Origin: Myxococcales bacterium
Lineage (GTDB): Bacteria; Myxococcota_A; Polyangia; Haliangiales; Haliangiaceae
Direction of reading: 5' to 3'
Assembly: GCA_016720595.1 (NCBI GenBank)
Contig: JADKKI010000005.1
Span: forward strand, 124,001-188,000
Length of the DNA: 64,000 nt
The notes below the pieces were generated by a model, which ran no database searches, was not told where the DNA came from, and saw nothing but the letters and a program-made list of their open reading frames with translations. Positions 15,338 to 23,726 of this stretch are shown here, piece after piece (the first letter of the stretch is position 1; each line of letters starts with the position of its first letter). A program made the translations under genes and the position numbers.

Positions 15338-15355
15338 GTGGCAAATGTTTTCCAC
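15338..15355 (-). promoter_or_regulatory. Conserved near-palindrome upstream of the DUF1016 gene
   Basis: GTGGCAAATGTTTTCCAC lies 29 bases before the start codon. The sister copy has GTGGCAAATTTTTTCCAC at 23596-23613. It is an AT-rich dyad, so a likely promoter or operator of the module. Confidence 0.4.
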
Positions 15356-15372
15356 GACCCACCAGATCCAGC

Positions 15373-16138
15373 CGGCGAGCTGACCACCGGCGGCAGCGCG
15401 CAGTCCGCGATCCTCCTGCCCAAGCTCTCGGTGCTGTACTCACCGGTGAACGAAGCTCGATATCTTCGCGAACGCGGGCGCGGCTATCACTCGAACGACT
15501 CGCGGGCCGCGGTTGCCAGTCATGGCGACGGTGCGCTTGCCCGCGCGCTTGGCTACGAAGTCGGCCTACGTGCCCGGCCGATCGAGCACCCTCAGCCTCG
15601 CGGCGGACTTCTGGTACCTGCACCTCAACTCGAACAGGTGTGGAGCGGCGACGCCGGTGGCACCGGAGGCCTCGGACCCGACCCGCCGCCTCGGTGGTGA
15701 CTCCGAGGTCGCCTACAACCCCGAAGCCGTGGTTGCAGCTCGATGCGAACGCCACGGTCGCGCGCGCCACGCTCGTCGCGAACGCCGGTAACGGCAACGC
15801 GCTCGCGCTCGCGCCGAAGTTGATGGGCTCCGGTGGCGCGACGCTGATCCGCGGTCCTGGATGGCTTTCCGTGCGCGGTCGCGGCATCGGCGACCGCCCG
15901 GGCAACGACGACGGGAGCCTCACTGCCGAGGGCTACTTCATCGTCGACGTGCTCGCAGGTGTGAAGGTCCAGAAGCCTGACCTGACGCTGACCATCAACA
16001 ACGCGCTGAACGCGAGGTGGCGCGAGGCGCAGTTCGCGGATGAATCGCGATCGTGCCCGGTGGGGACACGGTCGAGCAGATGCACTTCACCCCGGGTATC
16101 CCTCTCACCGCGACGATCACGGCCGCCTACACGTTCTG
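15373..16138 (+). pseudogene. Duplicated, frameshifted 3' end of the TonB receptor gene
   Basis: Matches 13301-14066 almost base for base but has at least seven one-base insertions or deletions in both directions (for example near 15450, 15590, 15632, 15666, 15720 and 16048), so no frame runs through. It has no start of its own. The indels are in copy 2 only, which fits decay after duplication, or poor sequence in a repeat. Confidence 0.8.
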
Positions 16139-16370
16139 ATGTCACTGGCGGTGGGAACACCACTGCCCGACGTCGAGCTCGTCGGGGAGGACAGCCGCGT
16201 GCGTCCTCGGCGGTCGTCCGACGTTCGTGTTCGATGCCGCCGGGATCCTGCGCTGCCGGTTCGATTCGCTGCTCCGGTTCACGCGTCACGTCGACCAAGC
16301 GCTACGAATCGTGCGGGGGCTTGACCGTCGTTACGACGCTGCGTCGCTAGTGATCCGTGCGTGTGCTTAA
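16139..16370 (+). pseudogene. Peroxiredoxin/redoxin-like gene remnant, copy 2
   Basis: It begins MSLAVGTPLPDVELVGEDS like the copy at 14066. A different frame then reads GRPTFVFDAAGILRCRFDS and LLRFTRHVDQALRIVRGLDR, which is the C-terminal part of AhpC/TSA-type proteins. The central domain with the active Cys is missing. So only the two ends survive, out of frame. Confidence 0.6.
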
Positions 16371-16396
16371 CGCCACCAGGATGCATCTGAGAGCTG

Positions 16397-16414
16397 TACT
16401 GGCGCCTGCCAGTA
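16397..16414. promoter_or_regulatory. 18-bp inverted repeat upstream of the multihaem cytochrome gene
   Basis: TACTGGC (16397-16403), a 4-base centre and GCCAGTA (16408-16414) form perfect 7-bp arms, 36 bases before the GTG at 16450. It could be an operator or the hairpin ending the upstream remnant transcript. Confidence 0.45.
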
Positions 16415-16449
16415 TCGCTTGACCACCCGCGAGGACGCGCTGAAGCTCG

Positions 16450-17685
16450 GTGCGCGTGGTGAAGCGAAGGCGTCGACCGGCGAACGCCTCCTCGCGGCAG
16501 GTCACGCCTCGTTCGAGCAAGGCCACCGGCGCGCCACCGAAGGGGGCGTGGCGCTACGTCGTTTCAGCCGGAGTGCTCGTCGCGGGTGGGATTGCGATCG
16601 CGATCCACCTGGGGAGCCGCCGATCCGGCATCACCGTGGCCGCCGACGCGCCGCCCGGCGTGAGCACCGGAGACGCACGGCCACCCGTCGACGCGACACC
16701 AACGCCCCCACTTGCGACGTACATAGGTAGCGAGCGATGCGCTGACTGCCACGAGAAGCAACACGCGGCGTGGAAGACGAGCTGGCACGCACGCGCCCTT
16801 GCATTGGCCACGCCGAAATCGATCGTGGGCAACTTCGCGAACGGACACTACGCCGGCTCGTCGAGCGAGGCCTGGATGACCCGCAAGGGCAACGTCTCGA
16901 CGATGCGGACGCACGGCCCCGATGGCGAGCTGGCACCATTTCACGTCGACTACGTGATCGGCGGAAAGCGGATGCAGGACGCCGTGACGGTGTTCCCGGA
17001 TGGTCGGTGGCAGGTGTTGCCCGTCTACTTTCACGTCGCCGACCGCACCTGGGTCGACTACACCGAGGCGAAGCAGGGCCCCCTATCGCCGGAGCACCCG
17101 TTCTACTGGACGAACGCACGTCGCATGGCGAACCACGAGTGCCTCGACTGTCACACGACGGCACTGCACGTCGACTACAGCGAAGCGACCCGTGCGTGGA
17201 CGACATCGTTCGTCGACGGCAACGTCGCTTGCGAGGACTGCCACGGCCCGGGCAGCCGCCACGCCGAGACGTCCGAGCCGGCCGACATCGTGCACCCCGT
17301 GCACTCGGGCGCGGTCGGCATGTCCGCATGCGCTCGCTGCCATGGGCCTCGCCGACCGTTGTTCTCGCTGCTCGACTCCGAGCACCAGTTCCGGCTCGGC
17401 GATGCGTACGACGAGCTCTACGATCCGATCGTCGTGACGATGCCGGATGGCGGCGCCTCGCCGGACTACTTCGTCGACGGCAAGCCGAAGACCTCGAGCT
17501 TCGAGTATCAGGCGATGCTGCAATCCGCCTGTTACCGCAAGGGCAAGGCCGATTGCCTGACCTGCCACACCGCGCCCCATGATCCGAAGCACAACGCTAC
17601 CGAGCTTCGCGATACGCCAGCGGCGTTGTGCGGAAGCTGCCACGCCGAGATTCGTGCGGCAGGTGCAGCACACACGCATCACTGA
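16450..17685 (+). CDS. Multihaem cytochrome c, N-terminal part (six haems); gene split by a frameshift
   Basis: 411 codons from a GTG; start uncertain. After a basic stretch, one membrane anchor (about 36-54, WRYVVSAGVLVAGGIAIAI). Six c-type haem motifs follow: CADCH, CLDCH, CEDCH, CARCH, CLTCH and CGSCH. The family normally continues after the AAHTHH motif with another CxxCH, and exactly that continuation (LKSASCIACHMAP) is present in another frame from about 17685. Adding one base just before TGA at 17683 would join the two parts. So this is either a frameshifted gene or a one-base sequence error. The likely role is electron transfer in the periplasm. Confidence 0.8.
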   Translation: MRVVKRRRRPANASSRQVTPRSSKATGAPPKGAWRYVVSAGVLVAGGIAIAIHLGSRRSGITVAADAPPGVSTGDARPPVDATPTPPLATYIGSERCADCHEKQHAAWKTSWHARALALATPKSIVGNFANGHYAGSSSEAWMTRKGNVSTMRTHGPDGELAPFHVDYVIGGKRMQDAVTVFPDGRWQVLPVYFHVADRTWVDYTEAKQGPLSPEHPFYWTNARRMANHECLDCHTTALHVDYSEATRAWTTSFVDGNVACEDCHGPGSRHAETSEPADIVHPVHSGAVGMSACARCHGPRRPLFSLLDSEHQFRLGDAYDELYDPIVVTMPDGGASPDYFVDGKPKTSSFEYQAMLQSACYRKGKADCLTCHTAPHDPKHNATELRDTPAALCGSCHAEIRAAGAAHTHH

Positions 17686-18524
17686 AGTCTGCATCGTGCA
17701 TCGCGTGTCACATGGCTCCGATCGTGAGCGGTGTGCTCGATCACTTCGCCGATCACTCGATCGATGTGCCGGTCCCTCAAAACACGAGCAAGCACGGCGT
17801 TCCCAACGCATGCGGGGTGTGCCATCCGGCGAAGTCGTCGGAGGCGATCGCAGCCTCTCTCGACGCGTGGTGGCCGAACGCCCGAGTGGCACAGGCACGT
17901 CGCGCGCGGCTCGCCGACGCGTTCGATCCGGCGACGGCGAAGGACAGCCTGCAGTCGCTTCTCGCGGTGATCGGGGATGCCGCGGAAGCACCGACGCTAC
18001 GCGGTGCCGCCGCCGTCACGCTCGGGCGCCGTGGCGGCCCGCGCGCCGCGGGCGTTCTGATGCGACTTCTCGACGATCCTAGCGTGGTGCTCCGCGCGAA
18101 GGCGGCCGAGGCACTCGCCGACGCGAAGGCGACCGCAACGGGCGATGCTCTGGAGCGCCACCTCGTAGACCCGTCGCTGCGCGTACGGCTTGCGGCCTCG
18201 CTGGCGCTCTACGATCTGCACGACCCCCGCGGCGAGGCCGCGCTCCGTCACCTGGCCGAGGACCCCGCGAGCTCGAACCTCGTCCTCCCGCATCTCGAGC
18301 TCGGGCAAGCGGCGGGTGCCCGCAAGGACTGGAGGGCAGCGGAGCGCGAGCTTCAATGGGTCGTGCGACTGTGGCCGTTCTACGCCGACGCGATCGTTCA
18401 GCTCGGCGCCGTGGAGCACGAGCTCGGGAACGACGCCGGCGCCCGCGCGCGCGTGGACCAGGCGCTGCAGCTCGAACCGAAGCACGGCGGCGCCTCTGCG
18501 TTGCGCGCCCTGCTGCCCCCGTGA
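17628..18524 (+). CDS. Multihaem cytochrome c, C-terminal part (two haems plus HEAT-like and TPR-like repeats)
   Basis: The frame is meaningful from about 17684. It carries CIACH and CGVCH, giving eight haems in the joined protein. Then about 150 residues of HEAT-like helical repeats (LRGAAAVTLGRRGG, LRAKAAEALADAKA, VRLAASLALYDL) and a TPR-like end (RAAERELQWVVRLWPF, ARVDQALQLEPKHGG). The upstream 19 codons are shadow sequence. This cytochrome-HEAT-TPR order is known from bacterial octahaem-type proteins of unknown substrate. The next gene is convergent, 3 bases away. Confidence 0.75.
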   Translation: MRKLPRRDSCGRCSTHASLKSASCIACHMAPIVSGVLDHFADHSIDVPVPQNTSKHGVPNACGVCHPAKSSEAIAASLDAWWPNARVAQARRARLADAFDPATAKDSLQSLLAVIGDAAEAPTLRGAAAVTLGRRGGPRAAGVLMRLLDDPSVVLRAKAAEALADAKATATGDALERHLVDPSLRVRLAASLALYDLHDPRGEAALRHLAEDPASSNLVLPHLELGQAAGARKDWRAAERELQWVVRLWPFYADAIVQLGAVEHELGNDAGARARVDQALQLEPKHGGASALRALLPP

Positions 18525-18527
18525 CGG

Positions 18528-18890
18528 TCACTCGATCGTCAGCGAGACGGCGTTCGAGACCCTCCCGGCCACGCTGATCCGCAGTGCGATCGGACCCGGC
18601 GGTAGGTCGGGGATCACCGCTGTCACCGCCGTATCGGTGTACTGGACCGGTGAGACCGACGACGCTCCGAACTGGACGGTGCCCACGTGGTCGCACGCGA
18701 GCGGATCCTGCTCGCCGCCCTCGTCGCCGGGCGGTTGCTGACAGAACGCGCTACCGCTGATCGAGATCGAGGTACCGATCATCGCGCGTGCAGGGGACAC
18801 GCTCGCGATCGCAGGCGCAGGAACATCGTCATTCGCGCTGCAAGCGCAGAGCGCGAGGGCAACTAACAAACTCATGCGCAGGCATCGCAT
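18528..18890 (-). CDS. Lipoprotein with an IPT/TIG-like domain
   Basis: 120 residues from the ATG at 18890, favoured because it supplies the basic n-region MRCLR. An ATG at 18875 overlaps the stop of the upstream Fur gene (ATGA) and is the alternative. Lipobox ALCAC is followed by PAPAIASVSPARAMIGTSISISG, the opening of an IPT/TIG immunoglobulin-like domain, which runs to the C-terminus (AVTAVIPDLPPGPIALRISV). It has a Cys pair (AFCQQ, LACDHV). It is the last gene of the Fur/TonB operon. Function unknown; surface binding is likely. Confidence 0.7.
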   Translation of the reverse strand: MRCLRMSLLVALALCACSANDDVPAPAIASVSPARAMIGTSISISGSAFCQQPPGDEGGEQDPLACDHVGTVQFGASSVSPVQYTDTAVTAVIPDLPPGPIALRISVAGRVSNAVSLTIE

Positions 18891-19279
18891 ACGCCACGGA
18901 CCAGCACGTCCACTGTACGCCGGCTGATGGCACGCGGCACGCTCGCGCCGGTTGCCCGCAACTCGAGTCCGGCGAGCTCCGTCACCCGGTCGCACTTGGT
19001 GCATACGAAGCTCGCCGTCAAACCGCGGGGGTCGGCACTCGCGAGGAACTGGTAGCGCCACACGCGATCTCCCGCATCTACCCGACGAAGGATGCGCACC
19101 CGTACCAAGGCGGATAGAACGCGGAAGATCGTCGTTCGGTCGTGCCGTGCCGGCAGGTGCTCCAGCAGATCCGCTTGCGAGAGCGCATGTGTCGAGGCCG
19201 CAAGTATCTCGAGCACGGCGACTCGCGCCGGGGTCGCCCGGAGACCGCACGCGCGGAGCTGACGGCTCGCCGCGACCAC
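18872..19279 (-). CDS. Fur-family transcriptional regulator (second of two)
   Basis: 135 residues from a GTG. Winged-helix N-terminus (RACGLRATPARVAVLEILAAS, DLLEHLPARHDRTTIFRVLSALV). The usual Fur structural zinc pairs are present: CTKC at about residues 92-95 and CDAC at the C-terminus. The His cluster of the regulatory site (HxHxxC form) is reduced: the sequence has ASFVCTKC where most Fur proteins have HHHFxCxxC, so its sensing may differ. It overlaps the downstream lipoprotein gene and follows the upstream one by 2 bases. Confidence 0.82.
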   Translation of the reverse strand: MVAASRQLRACGLRATPARVAVLEILAASTHALSQADLLEHLPARHDRTTIFRVLSALVRVRILRRVDAGDRVWRYQFLASADPRGLTASFVCTKCDRVTELAGLELRATGASVPRAISRRTVDVLVRGVCDACA

Positions 19280-19281
19280 GG

Positions 19282-19884
19282 CTACGGCACGGTCACGGTG
19301 AAGGTGACCTGGGCGTCGGTACTTCCCCCGATCGAGTCAACGCCGCCCGCCTTGACCTTGCTCAGGGTGTCCGCGGCCTTCTGCGGTGGCTCCTCCGGAG
19401 GCATGTGGCGCAGCGTCACGATCAGCTGACCACTGCCCGCCTTCGCCATGATGGTGTCGGAAAGGCCGATCGGGAGACCATTGATGTCCGTGTCGGCGTA
19501 CGCCTGAGTCAGCGGTCCGGTGGCGTTGCTCGTTGCCGGGCCTACGACTGCGCTACCCGTGAAGATCAGCAAGTGGATGTCGGACTCCTGCGTCACCTCT
19601 TCGGTGATCTCTTCCGCGGGAGTCGCGAGTCGGTTCTGGAATCGCACCGTCATCGCGTAGCTTGTGTTGGCGACGAGGTTCACGGGCTGGACGGTCGGAG
19701 CCTGTCCACCGTCGCCATCTGGGTCGTTGAACTCGGCGAGCACCGGGGTGCCCGTAGGCGGCGAGAAGCTGAGCATCACGCTCGTGATCACCTCGTTCTC
19801 ATTCGCAGCGCCGCCGTCGTCGCCGCATGCAGTGAGAGCCGCGGAGGACAGCGCCAACATCGTCAGCAAGTTCGTCGTGTGCAT
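19282..19884 (-). CDS. Lipoprotein encoded with the TonB receptor, unknown function
   Basis: 200 residues from the ATG at 19884 (MHTTNLL). Lipobox LTAC, then GDDGG and a beta-rich domain (VITSVMLSFSPPTGTPVLAEF, NTSYAMTVRFQNRL, QLIVTLRHMPPEE). No Cys in the mature part. It starts 2 bases before the receptor stop and ends 2 bases before the Fur start, so all are one operon. Similar lipoproteins often sit beside TonB receptors as surface partners; that role is inferred. Confidence 0.65.
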   Translation of the reverse strand: MHTTNLLTMLALSSAALTACGDDGGAANENEVITSVMLSFSPPTGTPVLAEFNDPDGDGGQAPTVQPVNLVANTSYAMTVRFQNRLATPAEEITEEVTQESDIHLLIFTGSAVVGPATSNATGPLTQAYADTDINGLPIGLSDTIMAKAGSGQLIVTLRHMPPEEPPQKAADTLSKVKAGGVDSIGGSTDAQVTFTVTVP

Positions 19885-19886
19885 CG

Positions 19887-22258
19887 TCAGAGTCCTTTCT
19901 TGGTGGAATCGAAGACGAGGCTCATACGCAGCCAGACCTGCCATCCAGGTTCGTCGGCGAAGTAGCGCATCAGGCTCGTGTAGTCGCGGTAGCGCGCGTT
20001 GGTCAGATTTGTGCCCTGCAGGGCGATGCGCACCTTCTGGTCCGCCACGCAGGTCTCGGTGCCGAGCTCGGCACCGAGGAGGAAATACGCAGGAGGCGGC
20101 GCGATGAAGTCCGCCGCGATGTCGTAGCGACGTTGTCGCGCGACATAGCTGCCGGAGATCGTCGCGTAGAGCTTCTTGGCCCCCCCGAGGTCGGGCGGGT
20201 GATACGTGATCGAGCCGCGATAGTGATCCGCGGGGACGAACACCAGGTACGAACCATCGGCGCGGTTCTTCGCACGCACGAGGGAAGCCTGTGCGGCGAG
20301 CTCCAGCTGTGGGATCGGCGTGACAGCTACGCCGCCATCGGCGCCGTAGAACAGCGCGCCGATCGGTCGCGTGATGAAGCGCGGGAACGTGCCACGGATC
20401 AACGTGTCGAAGATCGGCATCCCGTCCTCGCCGATCGCCGGCGCGAAGTAGATGTAGTCGTGGATCACGTTTGCGAACGCGGAGGCCTCGCCTGTCACCC
20501 GCGCGCCAGCGAAGGCGAGCGTCAGCGACGACGAGTAGGTGGTCTCCGGACCGATGTCAGGTTTGCCAAGCCCGAGCACCGGAAATGTCGGCGCCGAGCC
20601 ATTGAGATATTGTTCGTCGGGGTTCGGCGCGCGTGATGCCGCCGATAAATCGCCCTTGATCGACCACGGATCCGCGAACCGCCACATCCCGCCGGCCGAT
20701 GCCGTGAACGTGTGATAGCGCGATGCACAGTCGATGGGGCCAGAGCCGTCGTCCATGCCGCACGACTTGGCTCCGAGCTGACCGCTGCGCACCAGACGCT
20801 GGAAATCGAGGCGTTCCAGCGATGCCGTCCGCGCGAGGAGGTCGTACCGCGCGCCGAGCTCTACCTCGACGGTGTGGCCGACGAGGCGCTCGGTCGCGAA
20901 CGCTCCGGCGGCGAGCGACGTGTAGTCCGGCACGAGGTGGAGGCCGCCGTAGTTGTGGATCTGGCCTACGCCCACGACGCCCGCCGCCCCGCGCAGGTGC
21001 CAGTGCTCCGAGAGATGGATCGGGTTGTGCTCGAACACCGCACCGAGCTCGTGCGTGAACAACCGGAAGTTGAACTGCGCCCCCGCCGTGTCGGCGTTGC
21101 GCACCACGTCGTATTCGCGCCGGCGATCCTGCTGGAACGAGTACGTCGCGGTGAGCGTGCCGAGGTGGTCTCGCTCCCAGCTTCCCCGTGCGAGCACGAG
21201 GTCGTGGGATACGGCCTGGTACGGTCGATCGATCCCGAACTCCGATCGAAACTCGTCGGCGCCAGTCGGCTCGCCGGCCTTTGCCTGCGCGAGGAAGTCG
21301 TCCACGTTGTGAACGCGCAGGCACGAGCACACACCGAGATTCGCGTCGTAGTGGCGGTACGAGAGCTTGTACTCGGAGCCCTGTCGCCGGGCGCCGATCG
21401 TTGCGCCCGCGCTCCATTCGAAGAGTCCCGCGTTGTCGAGCGCGTAGCGTGGCGTCTCGGGTGCAGCGAGCCGCTTGACGCTGCCCTCGAGCTGCCCGCT
21501 GATGCTCGGGAGGCTAGCGAGCACGCCCTGCAGACGCCCGGTGACCGTCCCTCCGCGTCCGTTCGACGTTCCGATCAGGTGGACCTCGCCGTTGTACCCG
21601 GGCTCACGTCGTAGCTCCGGCGGATCGATCAACACCACCCCGCCGATGGCATCGGCTCCGTAGCGGACGCCTCCAGGTCCGCGGACGACACGGATCCGAT
21701 CGGCGACCGAAGGATCGATCTCGGGTGCGTGCTCGAGGCCCCACTCCTGCGCGCGATGCCGAACGTCGTCGACGAGGATGAGCAGTCGCCTGCCGAACTG
21801 TCCGCGAATGATCGGTTTGGCAACGCCGGTCGCGGCGCGCAGCTCCGAGACGCCGGGGACCCCGGCGATCGCCTCGGTGAAGCCGCGGCCTCGTGTCTTC
21901 TCGAGGGCCGCGCCGGTGATCGTCGCGGTGGATCGCATCTCCGGTGGAGGCGGCGCCTTCTCGTGGACCTCGATGACTTCTCCCGCGAGCGTCATACGGA
22001 TTTCAAGAGACGCGTGTTCGGCGACCGCCACCACCTGCTGCGCCGTCGTGTAGTCACCGCGCTCGACGATCACGGTGACCTCCCCCGAGCACAGGCCGCT
22101 CAGCGTGAACCGCCCCGCATCGTCGGTGGTAGCAAGCAATTCGTCACCGATGCGGACCGTGGCGGCGACGATCGGCTCGTGCGAGGCGGCGTCGACGGCG
22201 TGGGAGCCGCGTGCGTCACGACAGGGAGTAGCGCGCTGACCGTCGCGAGAAGCGCCAC
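19887..22258 (-). CDS. TonB-dependent receptor with N-terminal carboxypeptidase-regulatory-like domain; frameshift near the signal peptide
   Basis: The frame from about 22190 down encodes a CarboxypepD_reg-like domain (HEPIVAATVRIGDELLATT), then the plug (GFTEAIAGVPGVSELRAATG, IRGQFGRRLLILVDDVRH, IRVVRGPGGVRYGADAIGGV) and a barrel ending VWLRMSLVFDSTKKGL. No start codon of this frame precedes the domain. A good signal peptide starting with GTG at 22258 (ALLATVSALLPVVTHA) lies in another frame and joins if one base is added near 22200. So the gene is frameshifted or the sequence has an error. Its operon with two Fur-type regulators suggests iron or zinc uptake. Confidence 0.78.
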
Positions 22259-22516
22259 GTGCGGGGCGACACTGCTCTGGCGGAGCGCGTGAACGATCGC
22301 GCAGTCCTCGTGCTCGCCGCCCGCGCCTTCCACCTCGACCCAGTGCGCGTTCTCGCAGTGGTCGTCGGCGCCGACGAGCGTGATCGCCTCGATCTCCTCG
22401 CCGTGATCCGGGCAGATCATGTGGCGGATTGCCGCCTCGTGCGCGAGCGCAGCGAGCTGGCCGACCACGAGCACCACGACCGCGAACGCGGCTGTGCTGA
22501 CGGACCGGCGACTCAT
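22100..22516 (-). CDS. Small His/Cys-rich exported protein (3' end uncertain)
   Basis: It begins MSRRSVSTAAFAVVVLVVGQ (signal or anchor). The next 60 residues are rich in metal ligands: HEAAIRHMICPDHGEE, DDHCENAHW and GEHEDCAIVHAL. The frame then runs into the sequence that serves as signal peptide of the TonB receptor and ends at 22100 in low-complexity residues. Because of the frameshift near 22200, the true C-terminus is unclear; it probably ends shortly after residue 90. The placement before a TonB receptor mirrors the His-rich gene at 11240. Confidence 0.55.
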   Translation of the reverse strand: MSRRSVSTAAFAVVVLVVGQLAALAHEAAIRHMICPDHGEEIEAITLVGADDHCENAHWVEVEGAGGEHEDCAIVHALRQSSVAPHVALLATVSALLPVVTHAAPTPSTPPRTSRSSPPRSASVTNCLLPPTMRGGSR

Positions 22517-22596
22517 GAACGCGACGTTGCCATAGATACAAAGAGATTGCACCTGTGGGTTACCTGTGTTGACACGGCCGCGTCACATGCCACTGC

Positions 22597-22610
22597 GTTG
22601 CAGGTGCAAC
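22597..22610. promoter_or_regulatory. Candidate Fur-family operator between divergent genes
   Basis: GTTGCAGGTGCAAC has 6-bp inverted arms GTTGCA/TGCAAC around GG. A third half site GTTGC follows 14 bases later (22625-22629). It lies 24 bases before the fur gene at 22634 and about 90 before the opposing TonB operon. Confidence 0.5.
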
Positions 22611-22633
22611 ACCTGTCGACTACAGTTGCCCCG

Positions 22634-23062
22634 ATGTCATCGCGCGTGAACCTCGACGAGCTGCGGCAGGCGCTCCGTGCGCGAGGGTTGCGGGCAACGT
22701 CCTCGCGTATGGCCGTCCTCGAAGTGCTCCGCACGATCGAGCAACCGATCTCGCATGGAGAGATGGCCGCGCGCCTCGACCAGCGAGGGTGGGAGCCCGC
22801 GACCCTCTATCGCAACTTGATGGACTTCGCCGAGGCCGGGCTCGTACGACGCAGCGACCTTGGAGATCACGTGTGGCGCTTCGAGCTTGTGCGAGGCGCG
22901 CACGATGCCAGCGCACACCCTCACTTCGTGTGCACGGCATGCGGGGGCATGGAGTGCCTCCCGGTCATCGAGCTCGTGATGCCCCGGGGCAAGGCACCAC
23001 GTGCTGTGCGACAGCGGCGGGTCGAGGTTCACCTCCGCGGGCTATGCGACGCCTGTGGGTGA
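22634..23062 (+). CDS. Fur-family transcriptional regulator (first of two)
   Basis: 142 residues. Winged helix (LRARGLRATSSRMAVLEVLRT, ERGWEPATLYRNLMDFAEAGLV-type), dimerisation domain with AHPHFVCTACGG (the HxHFxCxxC metal site) and the terminal CDAC that completes the structural zinc site. The ligands expected for a Fur/Zur/PerR-type sensor are present. It is divergent from the TonB/lipoprotein/Fur operon, with an inverted repeat in the shared gap, so it probably represses that operon and itself. Confidence 0.88.
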   Translation: MSSRVNLDELRQALRARGLRATSSRMAVLEVLRTIEQPISHGEMAARLDQRGWEPATLYRNLMDFAEAGLVRRSDLGDHVWRFELVRGAHDASAHPHFVCTACGGMECLPVIELVMPRGKAPRAVRQRRVEVHLRGLCDACG

Positions 23063-23111
23063 CAAGAGGCGGCGAACGAGGCGCTAGGTAGACTCCGCGC
23101 GTTAGGTGCGT

Positions 23112-23632
23112 TCGCGGCGAGCTCGTTTCGCCGTGAGAGCTCGACCGGCGAGCGAGAGACGAACCTGCTCGACGTGCTCGGCCAAGACCCTTCGTCAGAC
23201 CCTGTCTGACGAATCTGCCCGGCCGCCCCAGCGCCCAATTCGTCAGACGCCATCTGACGAATCGTGCTGTACGCGAGATAGAACGTTCGCATCTGTTTGA
23301 GATTGGTCGTTCCGAACCCACGCCCGAATTGCTTGGTCAGGCGGCGAGCCAGGTGCTCGATCAACTCGTCGCCGTACTCCGCCCGTCGAGCACCCTGCTG
23401 CTCTTCGAGCACGATCCGCCGCCCGATCGACCAGTAGGCCGCGGTCATCACCGCGTTGACCGAGCGTGCCGCCCGCCGCCGGGCCGCCTCTACCAGCTCG
23501 ACGATCTCGGTGAGGGCGGCGTCCGGCCCGCCCTTCGGCGCCGGCTTGGATCGCTTCACGGCACGGCCCCATCGCGGGAGAGCGCCCCGGATGGCGTGGC
23601 AAATTTTTTCCACGACCCACCAGATCCACCCG
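23112..23632 (-). pseudogene. Truncated, internally deleted DUF1016 module
   Basis: 23214-23632 matches 14953-15371 of the intact module, including the conserved near-palindrome (23596-23613). The stretch corresponding to about 14230-14930 is missing, which removes the central and nuclease domains, and only a piece of the 3' end (23112-23182) remains. An extra C near 23569 also puts the start codon out of frame. It carries the same two palindromes (23191-23213, 23238-23262). It lies 95 bases before the right island repeat. Confidence 0.85.
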
Positions 23633-23726
23633 GATCAGGGCAGACGAGGCGGGAAGAGAGCTCGGGCTAACCCGTCGAGATGTCTGCAAGGCCACGCGAC
23701 TCTTGGTCGTTTGGTTTCATCTCGGC

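Larger units (their letters stand above)
14158..15371 (-). mobile_element. DUF1016 module, intact copy (putative mobile unit)
   Basis: The region sharing homology with 23112-23632 runs from about 14158 (TCGCGGCGA) to about 15371 (CACGACCCACCAGATCCA). It includes the gene and its 5' region. No terminal inverted repeats or transposase are visible. It interrupts a duplicated chromosomal segment. Confidence 0.5.

Noticed and set aside
13966..16350. A 794-codon plus-strand frame through the DUF1016 module
   Set aside because: It is chance antisense to the nuclease gene joined to shifted pieces of the receptor copy.
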